Positions 1 to 11,500 of a DNA stretch of 64,000 nt are shown here, in pieces (position 1 is the first letter of the stretch; each line of letters starts with the position of its first letter). The notes beneath the pieces are model-generated. The model had not been told where the DNA came from and ran no database searches. It saw only the letters and a list, made by a program, of their open reading frames with translations. Source of the DNA: Ceratotherium simum simum (Eukaryota > Chordata > Mammalia > Perissodactyla > Rhinocerotidae); the NCBI RefSeq assembly GCF_000283155.1, contig NW_004454217.1, positions 124,001 through 188,000 on the forward strand, read 5' to 3'. A program made the position numbers and the translations under genes.

Positions 1-340
1 TGTTTGCCCGCATTCAGCCCTGGTCCCCCTCCTTACCCGCTCCCTGGCTTGGGTGGCCCCTATGCGCTTCATCTCCCTCCCGCTCCTGTTGCGCTGGCGG
101 GGAGCTGGCCCAGTGGAAAATGTCCACAATGACCCAGCTGCAGTGAAGGGAGAGCGCCTCCAGTGGTGTGGCGCGTGGAGAATTGGGAAGGAGAGAGTTC
201 TGGCGAAGTCCTGCCACCGCCCAGCTGGTGATGTGGCGACTCCGGACCAGCTAAACCGAGCCAGGGAAATGGGATCTAGGCATTGTGTTCCGAGCGGGGT
301 CAGTTCTGCCGGGGTCTCAGCCGCAGCGTGAGAGGAATTG
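1..340. promoter_or_regulatory. GC/CpG-rich edge of the RTN4 5-prime CpG island (intron 1 start)
   Basis: This is the only extended GC-rich, CpG-containing stretch in the first 24 kb, and the sequence becomes AT-rich straight after it. RTN4 exon 1 is known to be very GC-rich and to lie at a CpG-island promoter. The position upstream of exon 2 therefore suggests this is the 3-prime shore of that island, just inside intron 1. No exon 1 coding sequence is recognisable here. The short open frame at 53-331 looks like a by-product of GC content. Confidence 0.5.
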
Positions 341-376
341 CTGATAGTGTGGGCTGGTTTAGCTTCTTAATGCATC

Positions 377-627
377 AGAATTGAATCGTAGGGCCGGCCC
401 TGTGGCTTGGTGGTTAAGTGCGCGCGCTGCAATGCTGGCGGCCCGGGGTTCGGATCCCGGGTGCGCATCGAGGCGCCACTTCTCCGTCCATCCTGAGGCC
501 GAGTCCCACATGCCGCAACTAGAAGGATGTGCAGCTATGACATACAACTATCTGCTGGGGCTTTGGGGGGAAAAAATAAAATAAATAAAATCTTTAAAAA
601 AAAAAAAAAAAAAGAATTGAATCGTAG
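377..627 (+). mobile_element. ERE SINE, short type, with perfect TSD
   Basis: This is a tRNA-derived SINE of the equine repetitive element class. The head begins GGGCCGGCCCTGTGGCTTGG at 391 and holds a Pol III B-box-like GGTTCGGATCCC. The body ends in an A-rich tail near 613. The element is bounded by a 14-base perfect duplication, AGAATTGAATCGTA, at 377-390 and 613-626. The intact TSD and long A-tail suggest a fairly young insertion, in the same orientation as RTN4. Confidence 0.93.
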
Positions 628-1076
628 AAAAAGAAAAGGCAAAATGGTTGACATTCTTAAAGAAGAGGAAGCCTGTGGATTCCTTGCTGGGAATAGGCCA
701 ATTGAATTTGTGGCAGATTTACTGTCAGACTTAATGAAATGTTTTGAGACAGACGTTTTCATATGTTAGTTAGAAATACTGTTTCTTAGATTTTATATGT
801 TTTAGGTCGACAGAGACAAATCTGTAAATAGTTTTCAAATCTTTTCATTCATATAAGTACCTGATCGTATATTATTTTTAGGAACGTTGTTTCATTACGC
901 TTTCCATCTTGGCTAATTGTTTCTTTTGGAAGAGAAAAAGTCAGGTTTGTTAGAGATTGATAATTCATAGACAGTATATTAACTTATTAATAAGTAGCTT
1001 GTTACTTTTGGGACAGAAAGTGACCCACTAGCAGTAGGACCTTTCTTTTAAGTATATGTAAAAGTCAGGAATCAGG

Positions 1077-1495
1077 TACAGTAGTCCCCCTTTATCCGCG
1101 GTTTCAGTTACCCACGGTCAACCGCAGTCCAAAAATACTAAATGGAAAATTCCCTACGTCACAATGCCTACGTCATTCACCTCACTTCATCTCATCACAT
1201 AGGCATTGTATCATCTCACATCATCACAAGAAGAAGGGTGAGTACAGTACGCTAAGATATTTTGAGAGAGAGACCACATTCACGTAACTTTTATTATAGT
1301 GTATTGTTACAATTCTATTTTATTATTAATTATTGTTAATCTCTTACTGTGCCTAATTTATAAATTAAACTTTATCATAGATATGTATGTATAGGAAAAA
1401 ACATAGTATATATAGGGTTCGGTACTATTCGCAGTTTCAGGCATCCACTTGGGGTCTTGGAATGTATGCCCCATGGATAAGGGGGGACTATGGTA
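1077..1495. mobile_element. Tigger-like (TcMar) non-autonomous DNA transposon
   Basis: The element at 1079-1493 begins CAGTAGTCCCCCTTTATCCG and ends with the inverted partner around GGATAAGGGGGGACTAT. It is flanked by TA at 1077-1078 and 1494-1495, the target duplication of Tc1/mariner elements. The termini match the MER2/Tigger class. The interior (415 bases in total) has no transposase frame, so this is an internally deleted copy. Confidence 0.85.
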
Positions 1496-2149
1496 ATGTA
1501 ACTCCCTGCTGAGAAATCTTCGTAGCCTTGAAGGATTTTAGAAATGGTTCATTTTCTAGAAAAATAAAATCAGTCTGAGATCACAGAAGAAATTTCTCTT
1601 TTCAGTTCACTCCTGCTCTGCAACAGGAAAATAAGCCAGCTGTGATGTTTGAGTAACATTTTGATATTGACATACTCCAAAGCATTACTCAAAACACTAA
1701 TCACTATATTAAAGATATTAGAAGATGAAGAGTAACTCAGTCTTTCCTTTTTCTGAATCAGAAACACATATTTGAGAGAAACTAAGGTAAGGTAGAAAAA
1801 TAGAAAGTAATAAATTTGCAAATGGGAAATTTAATGATTAACAAGAGCATACTAATTTGTCATTTTGTATTCCTGCATGGGAACAAAGAGAAGAGTTCTG
1901 TTCTTTGAACATTAGGGATTCGGGAGGTGACAGCATTCCCTTGGAATTGGACGTTTGTAATAACTAAGTTTGAAAAACAAAGGAGAGTTGCCCACTCAGG
2001 GACTCTATCTTTGCATAGTTCCTTAATTCTGTATTGACAATGCCTATTTGGAACCTTTAGTTCTTTTATTAAATGCAGGAACATCATGATTGTGGTCATG
2101 GATAGTTAAACCATTTCAGTGAGTCTAGATTTCTTAACCGAGTTTGTTC

Positions 2150-2600
2150 ATTCATTCAGTTGATTATTGATGACCTGCAGAGACAGGCACTGTTCTTGGC
2201 TATCAGGGTATAGCAGTAAGCAAGACACATGTGCTCCCCATGAAAGGAGTACAGATAACAAGCACATAAATAAGGAACTCAGTGTAGTGGTAATGTTATG
2301 AGGAAAATAAACAGGATGATGGCATGGAAAATGATTGGGATGTGTGGGGGCCTTTTTAGATAGAGTGGCACTGAGAAAGGCCTTTCTGAAGAGGTGAGAT
2401 TTGAGCTGCAGAGATCAAAAATTTCCAAGCAACTCCGAGGAGGCAAAAGCCCTGAGGCAGGAATGCACTTTGTGTATTTGAGAATTTGGTAAAAAGACTA
2501 GTGAGAAAAACAAAGGGGAGAGTGGTGTGAGGGTCAAGAGGTGGGCTATACTTAGATCATTGGGTGTGTCTAACAGCCCATGGTAGAAAGATTGGCTTTT
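2150..2600 (+). repeat. L2 LINE relic
   Basis: This is a diverged L2 3-prime region. Recognisable L2 phrases include the pattern around GGCACTGTTCTTGGCTATC, the AAGACACATGTGCTCCCC stretch, and the GGCAAAAGCCCTGAGGCAGG block near 2443-2462. No coding capacity remains. A further L2-like piece (GGGAAGCCATTGAAGATTAT) lies at 3358-3560. Boundaries are approximate. Confidence 0.6.
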
Positions 2601-3559
2601 TTTAAGGAAAATATTGTTTATTTTAGAAATATGCTCCTTAAATATATTGTGATTTGGAGTAAAAATATAGTTTTGAAGATTTAGAAGACCTGAGAGGACT
2701 GATGTGAGTAAAGACAAAGAAAGTGAGAAATATGCAGAGCACGGTTAGAAAGAAACATAGACCAGCCTGGCTGGAAGAGGATGTATGTTACTGAGTATGG
2801 CAGAACCCTGACACTGTGTATTTAACATTGCCGTTTACACTATTTTTGAGTAAACTCTTATTTCCATCACTTGGTAAGTTGTAATTTTGCTGTTTGCTAT
2901 GGTGCTTGGAGCATCTCCATTGCAGTGCAGTAACTGAAGTGAGACTGAAGCCTCTCGCGTGGTGACCATTTTTCATGGTGAAACCTTTGGCTTCAAGTTG
3001 AAAAGGTGGTTGGTTAACCTAGGCTTTGAGGATATGCAAGGGCAACTTCGGATAGAAATTGAGTTGAGAGAAATGCAAACATTATCATTAAGGATGACAT
3101 CGAGCTGATCTCTGGACATGTTCTAAACTAGTGTTAATGAAGATTGAAAATGTGTGGTAGATCTGGAATCTGAATTCAATGCCAAATTAAGGAATTAGGG
3201 TTTTATCATCCTGCTGTTACCATGCTCATTCATCTATAGTTGCTCTTGCTTTCAGTAATTTATATTGTGAAACCAAAAATGTTTTTGTTGTTGTTTCCAA
3301 AGTATAAAGTTATTTCATGTTTTTTCACCACTCTCCTGAATTATTGCTTTGGGTATTGGGAAGCCATTGAAGATTATTGAACTGAGGCGTGGCATTATGA
3401 AAGCAGTGTTAGAAAAATGAATTGGTGACAATATTTTAGATAGGTTGGAAAGCAAAACAGGGGAACTATTTAGAAAGCTTTTGCAGTAGTTCTGAGACAG
3501 GTGAGTAGAGCCTGAACTAGTTCATTAGTAGTTCATTCAGTGAAAATGGAATAGAAGGG

Positions 3560-4980
3560 AAGCGTGATTTCTTTGATTGGCTGTGAATGTATATTTTTAT
3601 AGTTAGGTTCGGAAGAGTTTATGAAAGAAGGACTGATAAGACTTGGAGACTTTGGATGTAAATGCAAAAAAAGTTGAATCAATTTCAGATACTGTTCAAA
3701 GTTGTTAATTGCAATGGAAATTTGTATAGAATTTAATATTGCTCATGTGTATAGGTTATGGCTTGGTGATTAAAAACTATTAGTCTTTTTTAAAGACATT
3801 TATTATATGATCATTTATGTTGGCATAGGAGCACATATTAGAAATGTTAAAAGATTTTGAGTGACACGTAGTTTAAATCTTAAGTATCAATTCTTAACAA
3901 GTAAACAGTGATGTGACGCTCCCAGGAAGTAGATGCGTATAAAGAAAAAGATGTCATGCCCTATCCATTCCCCATCTTCCTTCCATTTTTATCTAGAAAA
4001 TGATAAAAAGGAATAGAACCAATGAATTTAGAGATTCTGGGTAATTTCTGTTGTTAAGCCATTTTTAATCTTTTGACTAGGAATACAAGTTGGGAACAGG
4101 TGATGTGCTCCTTATGGATAAGGTGAATTACAATTCAGATTGGTTCCTATGAAGTTCAGTGTCAAATTTATAGTCCTTTTTAAGTAACTCACAAGCTCCC
4201 TCAAATCTTTTTTTAAAATAATGAATATATTTATTGAAACTTTGATAAATATCTGATTATGTGGAAGAGTATTTAGAAAACACGCTGTTTTAGCACTGTA
4301 TCACTGTAAACTTAAATTTGCTCTATATTATATAAAACATTTCTAAAAAGTAGCATATTATCTATTGTCCAGTAATTGGCTCTGTTTTATGTGTAGTTGC
4401 TTCATAATACGCCTATAAGCAGTTTATTTGAAACACTACTGACGCAAGGCCCTAATTTAAATGGCACCTTTTAGAGGTACTTTGCTAGCTTAAGGTAAAA
4501 AATACCAACCAAATGGATGATATTTCTTGATTCTTCCCTGGACCCTCTGATTAAATAGAAGTAAATGTTGCAGATACACTATTCTTATAGTACATTCTTT
4601 GAGACTTTTTATTTCTCTTTCTAAATATAGACACTGGAAGGTCCCCGTGTGGGTACAGCACCAGGAATGGGAACTGTAAGGGCAGAACCATAGTTTGTCA
4701 GCAGTGTTTAAATGGGTGAATGTGGCCTTTGTGTCTAGCTAGTGTAGAATATAGTGCAGAATGGTGAGACCCAGCTTTACTGATGCTAAGGTCTTCTCAG
4801 ACTGATGGCTTCATCATTCTTTTCAACTCTAAAGGAGGAGTTGATAATTTCACATTTAAGCTACTGTTTTTTTGTTTCTTGGAATGGTGATTATTAATTT
4901 TTAACTTGCTTTCCTCATCTGTTCCCATAACATTCTATTCTTACCTCATCGTATATATCATACTATATATATGATAATGG
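3560..4980. other. Intronic sequence without a recognised feature
   Basis: AT-rich single-copy-looking sequence. There is no open frame of note, no RNA gene and no repeat I can name with confidence. Confidence 0.5.
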
Positions 4981-4984
4981 TATG

Positions 4985-5150
4985 TTTACTCATCTCTCTT
5001 CTCCACTAGACTGTAGCTCCTTGAGGAAGGGGGCTATATGATCTTTTTTTCCTTGAGGAAAAGCACTATATGACATTATATCTCCATTGCTGAGCACAAT
5101 GCCTTAGATGTGGTGTAGACACTCAGATATTTGTTGAATGAATTCAGTGT
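4985..5150 (-). repeat. L2-type relic
   Basis: The run CTAGACTGTAGCTCCTTGAGG followed by a TTTGTTGAATGAAT end matches the 3-prime end of L2 in antisense. It is old and diverged. Confidence 0.5.
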
Positions 5151-5249
5151 TATAGATGAATGCTGACTTCATATTCTGTATAGTACTAGAATTACTACAA
5201 TATTTTTTCCCGATAAAAATCTCAAGTTTTATGAGTTAAAGCATTTATT

Positions 5250-6460
5250 TACATATACAAGGTATATGGATGTACCATATTTTATTTAATCAGTCTCTTA
5301 TTGATGATTATTTAGGTTGTTTCTCAGCTTTTTCTGTTATAAATAATGTTGCCGTGAACACCCTTATATGCACTTCTTTAGGAATGCATACTGTTATATG
5401 TGTTGTAGGATAAATTCATGCAAGTAGAATTACTGATTCAAAGGGTATGTACATTTAAAATGTTGATTGATAATGCCAAATAGTCCTATAAAGAGTTGTT
5501 CCAACCCATATTCCCATCAATAATGTGTTAAAGTGCTTTTTTCCTTTTGCCTTTACCAACGCAGTACATTGGCAGACTAGTAAATGATTTAGCAAATTGT
5601 TTTTTTAATTTACATTTCAAAGGTTTTTTTTATAGGCTTAGTTGCCAATAAATTTTTTCTGATCACAGCTTTTGCTTATTCTTCTTTTGGGTTTTTGTTC
5701 TTATAGATATAGGAGCACTTGATCTATTGTAAGGAAATTAGCCTTTTGTCATATGTCTTGAAAACTTTTTTCCTGATTTGTTATTTGTATTTTGACCTTT
5801 GGTGTTTTTTTGTGTGTGTGCAGAAATTTTTACACAGTCAGAATTATCATTTTCATTGAGTTTTGTGGAATTCTTTGAAAGGCCTTGTCTAATCTAAGAT
5901 TGTAAAAATTTCTCCCATGTTTTCTCCTAGTAATTTTATGATTTAATTTTAATATTTAATTCATTCTTCTGGAGTTTATTTTGTTCTAGAGAATGCAGTA
6001 GTGATATAATTTTATTTTTCAATATGATTTCCCATTTGTCCCAACAGCAATTATTGAATCATCCATCTTTTCTTTACTATTTTGAGATAACACTTTTGTC
6101 ATCTGCTTGTAGCATGAGTGAAATATTTTGTCTTCTCTTCCTTTTATTTGTCTGTTCATGCATTAAGTACCAAACTATTTTAATTGCTATAACTTTTTAA
6201 TAAAATACTGGCTGATAGGGCTTTTCCAGAATTATTTTTCCTGGCTATCTATGCATGTTTAATTTTGTACTCGATCTTAAAAGTTTGTTTATCTAGTCGT
6301 CTCTCCCTCCGTTGGAATTATGGTGAGTTGTTATTACATTTATAGATTAATTTAGGGGAGAAATTGATATATTTTTAGTATTGGTATTATATATTTTTCT
6401 ATAAACACATGGTTTTTATTAACATGCATTTTTAAAAATTATGCCTATAATTATGTGAAA
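5250..6460 (-). mobile_element. Old L1 3-prime fragment (L1ME-like)
   Basis: In antisense this shows the typical L1 3-prime end order: a target-like AT-rich start, AATAATGTTGCCGTGAACAC, CAAGTAGAATTACTGATTCA, AATGCCAAATAGTCC, then the 3-prime coding region. It is heavily diverged, truncated and non-coding. The family assignment is a guess from divergence and phrase order. Confidence 0.65.
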
Positions 6461-6659
6461 TATAGGCTTTAAAAAAGAAATATTAAGTATTCTAGCCTGT
6501 GTGGTATGAAACACGTGAAATACTGGGTTATATAGATATTTGGCCCCCTCTTTTCAATTGATTATAGATAGCCTGGTAAAGAAAGATAAGTCTTCCTGCT
6601 TTTTCATTTCTAGAAAACATTTTGTTTTGAGAAGTGAAGAAACATTCTTTATGTTCATA

Positions 6660-6686
6660 CTACAGCTCCTGTAGTAGGAGCTGTAG
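6660..6686. repeat. Perfect inverted repeat (11-base arms)
   Basis: CTACAGCTCCT (6660-6670) and its exact reverse complement AGGAGCTGTAG (6676-6686) are separated by five bases. This could form a short cruciform in DNA or a stable hairpin in the RTN4 pre-mRNA. No named repeat family accounts for it. Confidence 0.7.
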
Positions 6687-6699
6687 CTGCTAAGTATTG

Positions 6700-7513
6700 G
6701 GTTAATTTTTAGCAGTCTCTGAATCTTTTACTTAGGTGGTCCTCTAGTTTTAAAAAAACATTATTTCTTTAATGGCTTATTCTTCTCATTGATGGAATTG
6801 TTACCAAGATGAAGAAGGCGTATAAAGTTTTGTTGTTCAAATAGATTTGGCAGTTGTCTAGTTATATTGGTGGTCCCTTGGAAGTTCAATATTAGTTAAG
6901 AAAAAGTTAACATACTCCACGTTTTTTTTTTCCCTTAAACCAGGCGTAGGGCTGAGTATGGGGACAAAAAGATAAGTAGAGGTTGTACTTATGAGAGGTG
7001 CGTGTAGCAGATTAAGGGCAAAACACAAGCCCCTAGTTGTAAAGTTTTCTGCTGTCTTAAAAGCAGACGAGTCTTGTGGTTTTACTCTAAGGACAATAAT
7101 ATATTTTCTTACCTGTCAACAGCTTTTGTGAAAGGAGGAAAAACCTTACTTGGGTTCCAGGTCTGCCTGTACATTTTTTCCTCCCCTACTTTACAGATTG
7201 ACTTGTAAACTTGACTAATTAGAAAATGCCATTATTATATTTCTTTATCTCAGTGTTCTGACACCTCTAGGTGAAGCTGACCTAAAAGGTTTTAAGCTAC
7301 TGGAGTCTTTGATTTCAGAAAAGAAGGGAATTTACTTTTTAAAAATTCTATTCTCCATTGTTCTAAGGAGGTTACTAAATATGTTTAAACCTATCATATA
7401 AATCCCTTTCATAAATAACCTTTAGAACTTCTCAGTCTCAACCAGTCAACATCATTATTAAATTATAGACAGTTTTATTATTAATTCTACCAAAGTTTTA
7501 TACAAATTTTGTA
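6700..7513. other. Intronic sequence without a recognised feature
   Basis: No exon, RNA gene or recognisable repeat was found between the inverted repeat and the ERE that starts at 7529. Confidence 0.45.
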
Positions 7514-7783
7514 TAAAAATTAATTTTTTTTTTTGGGTGAGGAAGATCAGCCCTGAGCTAACATCTGCCAATCCTCCTCTTTTTTCGCTGAGGAAGACTG
7601 GCCCTGGGCTAACATCCATGCCCATCTTCCTCCACTTTATATGGGACGCCGCCACAGCATGGCTTGACAAGCGGTGCGTTGGTTCGCACCTGGGATCCGA
7701 ACCGGCGAACCCTGGGCTGCCGCAGCAGAGCACGCACACCCAACCGCTTGTGCCACTGGGCTGGCCCCTAAAAATTAATTTTT
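7514..7783 (-). mobile_element. ERE SINE, long type, perfect 15-base TSD
   Basis: In antisense it shows a T-run tail, the two-unit tail module (GAGGAAGATCAGCCCTGAGC, then GAGGAAGACTGGCCCTGGGC), and the tRNA-like head ending CTGGGCTGGCCCC. The element is 7529-7768. The duplication TAAAAATTAATTTTT at 7514-7528 and 7769-7783 is exact. Confidence 0.93.
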
Positions 7784-8189
7784 ATACAAAACAACTTGTT
7801 AAAAACTTTGTTAGCTTTTGCTTGTATAAGGTGAATTATGAAAATCAGAATTTAGAAGATCAAGTATTTCATTATGTTATATTTTATAGGCCATTTATAC
7901 TAGACACAGGTCTTCTATAAGGATTAGGTCTGTAAGACATTGCTTTTGAACAAGGACTGAAAAGCTACCACCTACCAACGTACTTTCTCATTTACCCAGT
8001 CTTACTTCACCAAGCTTTCTATTGTCCCTCTTACTAAAATTTTGTGAATGTTGCAGGAGCTATAGTTAAGGTTAGCATTGATAAAATAATTTTAAACATG
8101 TATATTTTAATGGTCTGCTGAAAGAGTTGTGGGTAAAACTGTGGTTAAAATTGCTCCAATATAATAGAATTTTAGTATGTTTACATTGC

Positions 8190-8515
8190 TTTATCTCTTT
8201 CTTGGAGAGATTTAAAAAATTATTTTTACTTTTTGTTATGGAAAATTTTGAACATAAAGAAGGTAGAATAGTGAATGAAACCTCATTTAGCCATCACTAC
8301 AGTCCCAACAACCATCAACCCATGGCCAGTGCTGCCAGTCCCACACCCTCATAAATATTTCATCATGTATCTTGCAAACTGTAACTACTCCTTTGCAAAA
8401 TATAACCACAATACTCTTAATCATATATTTCCTCAGCATAAACAATAGTCAATATCATCAAATTATCCAGCCAGTGTTTACGTTTTCTATTATTTAGTGA
8501 ATGTCATAAATGGTC
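8190..8515 (-). mobile_element. Older L1 3-prime UTR, left half (split by a later L1)
   Basis: Antisense L1M-type 3-prime UTR phrases are present: TATGGAAAATTTTGAACATA, CAACCATCAACCCATGGCC, and a TATCATCAAATTATCCAGCCAGTG block. The sequence stops at 8515 where a younger L1 begins. The matching continuation (AATCAGAATCCAAATAAGG onward) reappears at about 13170. Confidence 0.6.
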
Positions 8516-8518
8516 TAC

Positions 8519-11500
8519 TTTTTTTTTATTGAGGTAACGTTGGTTTATATATTATATAAATTTCAAGTGTACATCATTATATTTTGACTTCTGTATAGAC
8601 TACATTATGTGTTGACCACCAGAAGTCTAGTTGCCATCCTTGCCCATTTATCCCTTTCGCCCTCCCCGCACTCTCCTCTCCCTCTAGTAACCACCAATCT
8701 ATTCTCTGTATCTATGTGTGTGTTTGTTGTTGTTTTATCTTCCAAATATGAGTATTTGGCTTTCTCCATCTGACTTATTTCAGCTTAGCATAATACCTTC
8801 AAGGTCCATCCATATTGTCACAAATGGCAAGATTTTATCTTTTTTTTGGTGGAGTAGTATTCCATCGTGTGTATATACCACATCTTCTTTATTCATTCAT
8901 CCTTTGATGGACACTTAGGTTGTTTGCAAGACTTGGCTATTGTAAATAATGCTGCAGTGAACATAGGGGTGCATATATCTTTTCAAATTAGTGTTTTTGT
9001 GTTCTTTGGATAAATACCCAGAAGTGGTTGGATTATATAATAGTTCTGTTTTTAATTTTTTAAGGAATTGCCATACTCTTTTTCCATAGTGGCCGCAACA
9101 ATTTACATTTCCACCAGCAGTGTATGAGGGTTCCCTTTTCTCCACATCCTCTCCAACACTTGTTATTTCTTGTCTTTTTAATAATAGCCATTCTGACAGG
9201 TATAAGGTGATATCTCATTGTGGTGTTGATTTGCATTTCCCTAATAATTAGTGCTGTTGAACATCTTTTCATGTGTCCATTGCCCATCTGTATATCTTCT
9301 TTGGAAAAATATCTTTTCAGATCCACTGCCCATTTTTTAATTGGGTTGTTTTTTTGTTGTTGAGTTATATGAGTTTTTTATATATTTTGGATATTAACCA
9401 CTTATTGGCTATATGATTGCAAATGTCTTCTCCCAATTGTTAGGTTGTCTTTTCGTTTTATTGATGGCTTTTGCCATGCAGAAGCTTTTTAGTTTGATGT
9501 TGTCCCATTTGTTTATCTTTTCTTTTGTTTCCCTTGCGTGAGGAGACATGATATTCAAAAAGATACTGCTAAGACTGATGTCAAAGAGCATACTACTGAT
9601 GTCAAAGAGCATACTACCTATATTTTGTTCTAGAAGTTTTGTAGTTTCAGGTCTTACATTCAAATCTTTAATCCATTTTGAGTTAATTTTTGTGTATGGT
9701 GTAAGATAGTAGTCTTTCATTCTTTTGCATGTGGCTGTTCAGTTTTCCCAACACTATTTATCGAAGGGACTTTCCTTTCTCCATTGTATGTTCTTGGCTC
9801 CTTTGTCAAAAATTAGCAGTCCATAGATGTGTAGGTTTATTTCTGAGCTCTCAATTTTGTCCCACTGATCTGTGTGTCTGTTTTTCTGCCAGTACCGTGC
9901 TGTTTTGATTACTATAGCTTTGTAGTATACTTTGAAATCAGGGAGTGTGATTCCTCCAGCTTTGTACTTTTTTCTCAGGATGCTTTGGCTGTCAGGGATC
10001 TTTTGTTCTTCTATATAAATTTTAGGATTCTTTGTTTTATTTCCATGAAAAATGTCACTGGGACTTTCGTAGGGATTGCATTGAATCTGTAGATTGCTTT
10101 AGGTAGTATGGACATTTTAAGTATGTTAATTCTTCCAATCCACGAGCACAGAATATCTTTCCATCTCTTTGTGTCTTCTTTGATTTCTTTCAGCAATGTT
10201 TTATAGTTTTCAGTGTACAGGTCTTTCACCTCCTTGGTTAAATTTATTCCTAGGTATTCTTTTTGTTGCAATCATCAATGGGATTGTATTCTTAATTTCT
10301 CTCTATTTTGTTATTGGTATATAGAAAGGCAACTGATTTTTGTATGTTGATTTTGTACCCTGTAACTTCACTGTATTTGTTTATTACTTCTAATAGCTTT
10401 TTGCTGGATTCTTTAGGGTTTGCTGTATAAAAATCCTGTCTTCTGCAAATAGTGACAGTTTTACCTCTTCCTTTGCAATCTGGATCCCTTTTATTTCTTT
10501 TTGTGTGTGTGTGTGTAATTACTGTGGCTAAGACTTCCAATGCTATGTTAAATAAGGGTGGCAAAAGTGGGCATCCTTGTCTTGTTCTTATTTTTAGAGG
10601 GATAGCTTTCAGTTTTTCACCCTTGAGTATGATGTTAACTGTGGATTTGTCATATATGGCCTTTATTATGTTGAGGTACTTTCCTTCTATACCCATTTTA
10701 CTCAGTTTTTATCATAAATGAATGCTGAATCTTATTGAATACTTATTCTACATCTATTGAGATGATCACTTGGTTTTTATTCTTCATTTTGTTAATGCTG
10801 TGTGTCACGTTTATTGATTTGGAGATGTTGAACCATCCTTGCATCCCTGGAATAAACCCCACTTGATCATGGTGTATAATCCTTTTAATGTATTCTTGGA
10901 TTCAATTTGTTAATATTTTGTTGAGGATTTTTACATCTATATTAATCAGTGATATTGGCCTGTAATTTTCTTGTTTTGTGTTGCCCTCGTCTGGTTTTGG
11001 TATCAGGGTAATGTTGGCCTCATGAAATGAGTTAGGAAGCATCCTGTTGTCTTCAATTTTTTGGAAGAGTTTGAGAAGGATGGATATTAAATCCTCTTTG
11101 AATGTTTGGTAGAATCTATCAGGGAAGCTGTCTGGTCCTGCACTTTTATTTTTTGGGAGGTTTTTGATTACTCTTTCAATCTCATTACTAGTGATCAGTC
11201 TATTCAGGTTCTCTATTTCCTCTTGATTCAGTTTTGGAAGGTTGTATGATTCTAAGAATTTATCCATTTCTTCTAGGGTATCCAATTTGTTGGCATATAG
11301 CTTTTCATAGTATTCTTATAATCCTTTGTGTTTCTGTGATATCCATTGTAATTTCTCCTCTTTCATTTCTGATTTTATTTATTTGAGCCTTCTCTTTTTT
11401 CTTAGTAAGTCTAGCTAAAGGCTCCTCAATTTTATCTATTCAAAGAACTAGCTCTTAGTTTCATTGATCTTTTCTATTGTCTTTTTAGTTTCTATTTCAT

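Noticed and set aside
53..331. A 92-codon open frame in the GC-rich start of the window as part of RTN4 exon 1
   Set aside because: Its sequence does not resemble the proline/glutamate-rich Nogo N-terminus and does not end with a donor in phase 1.
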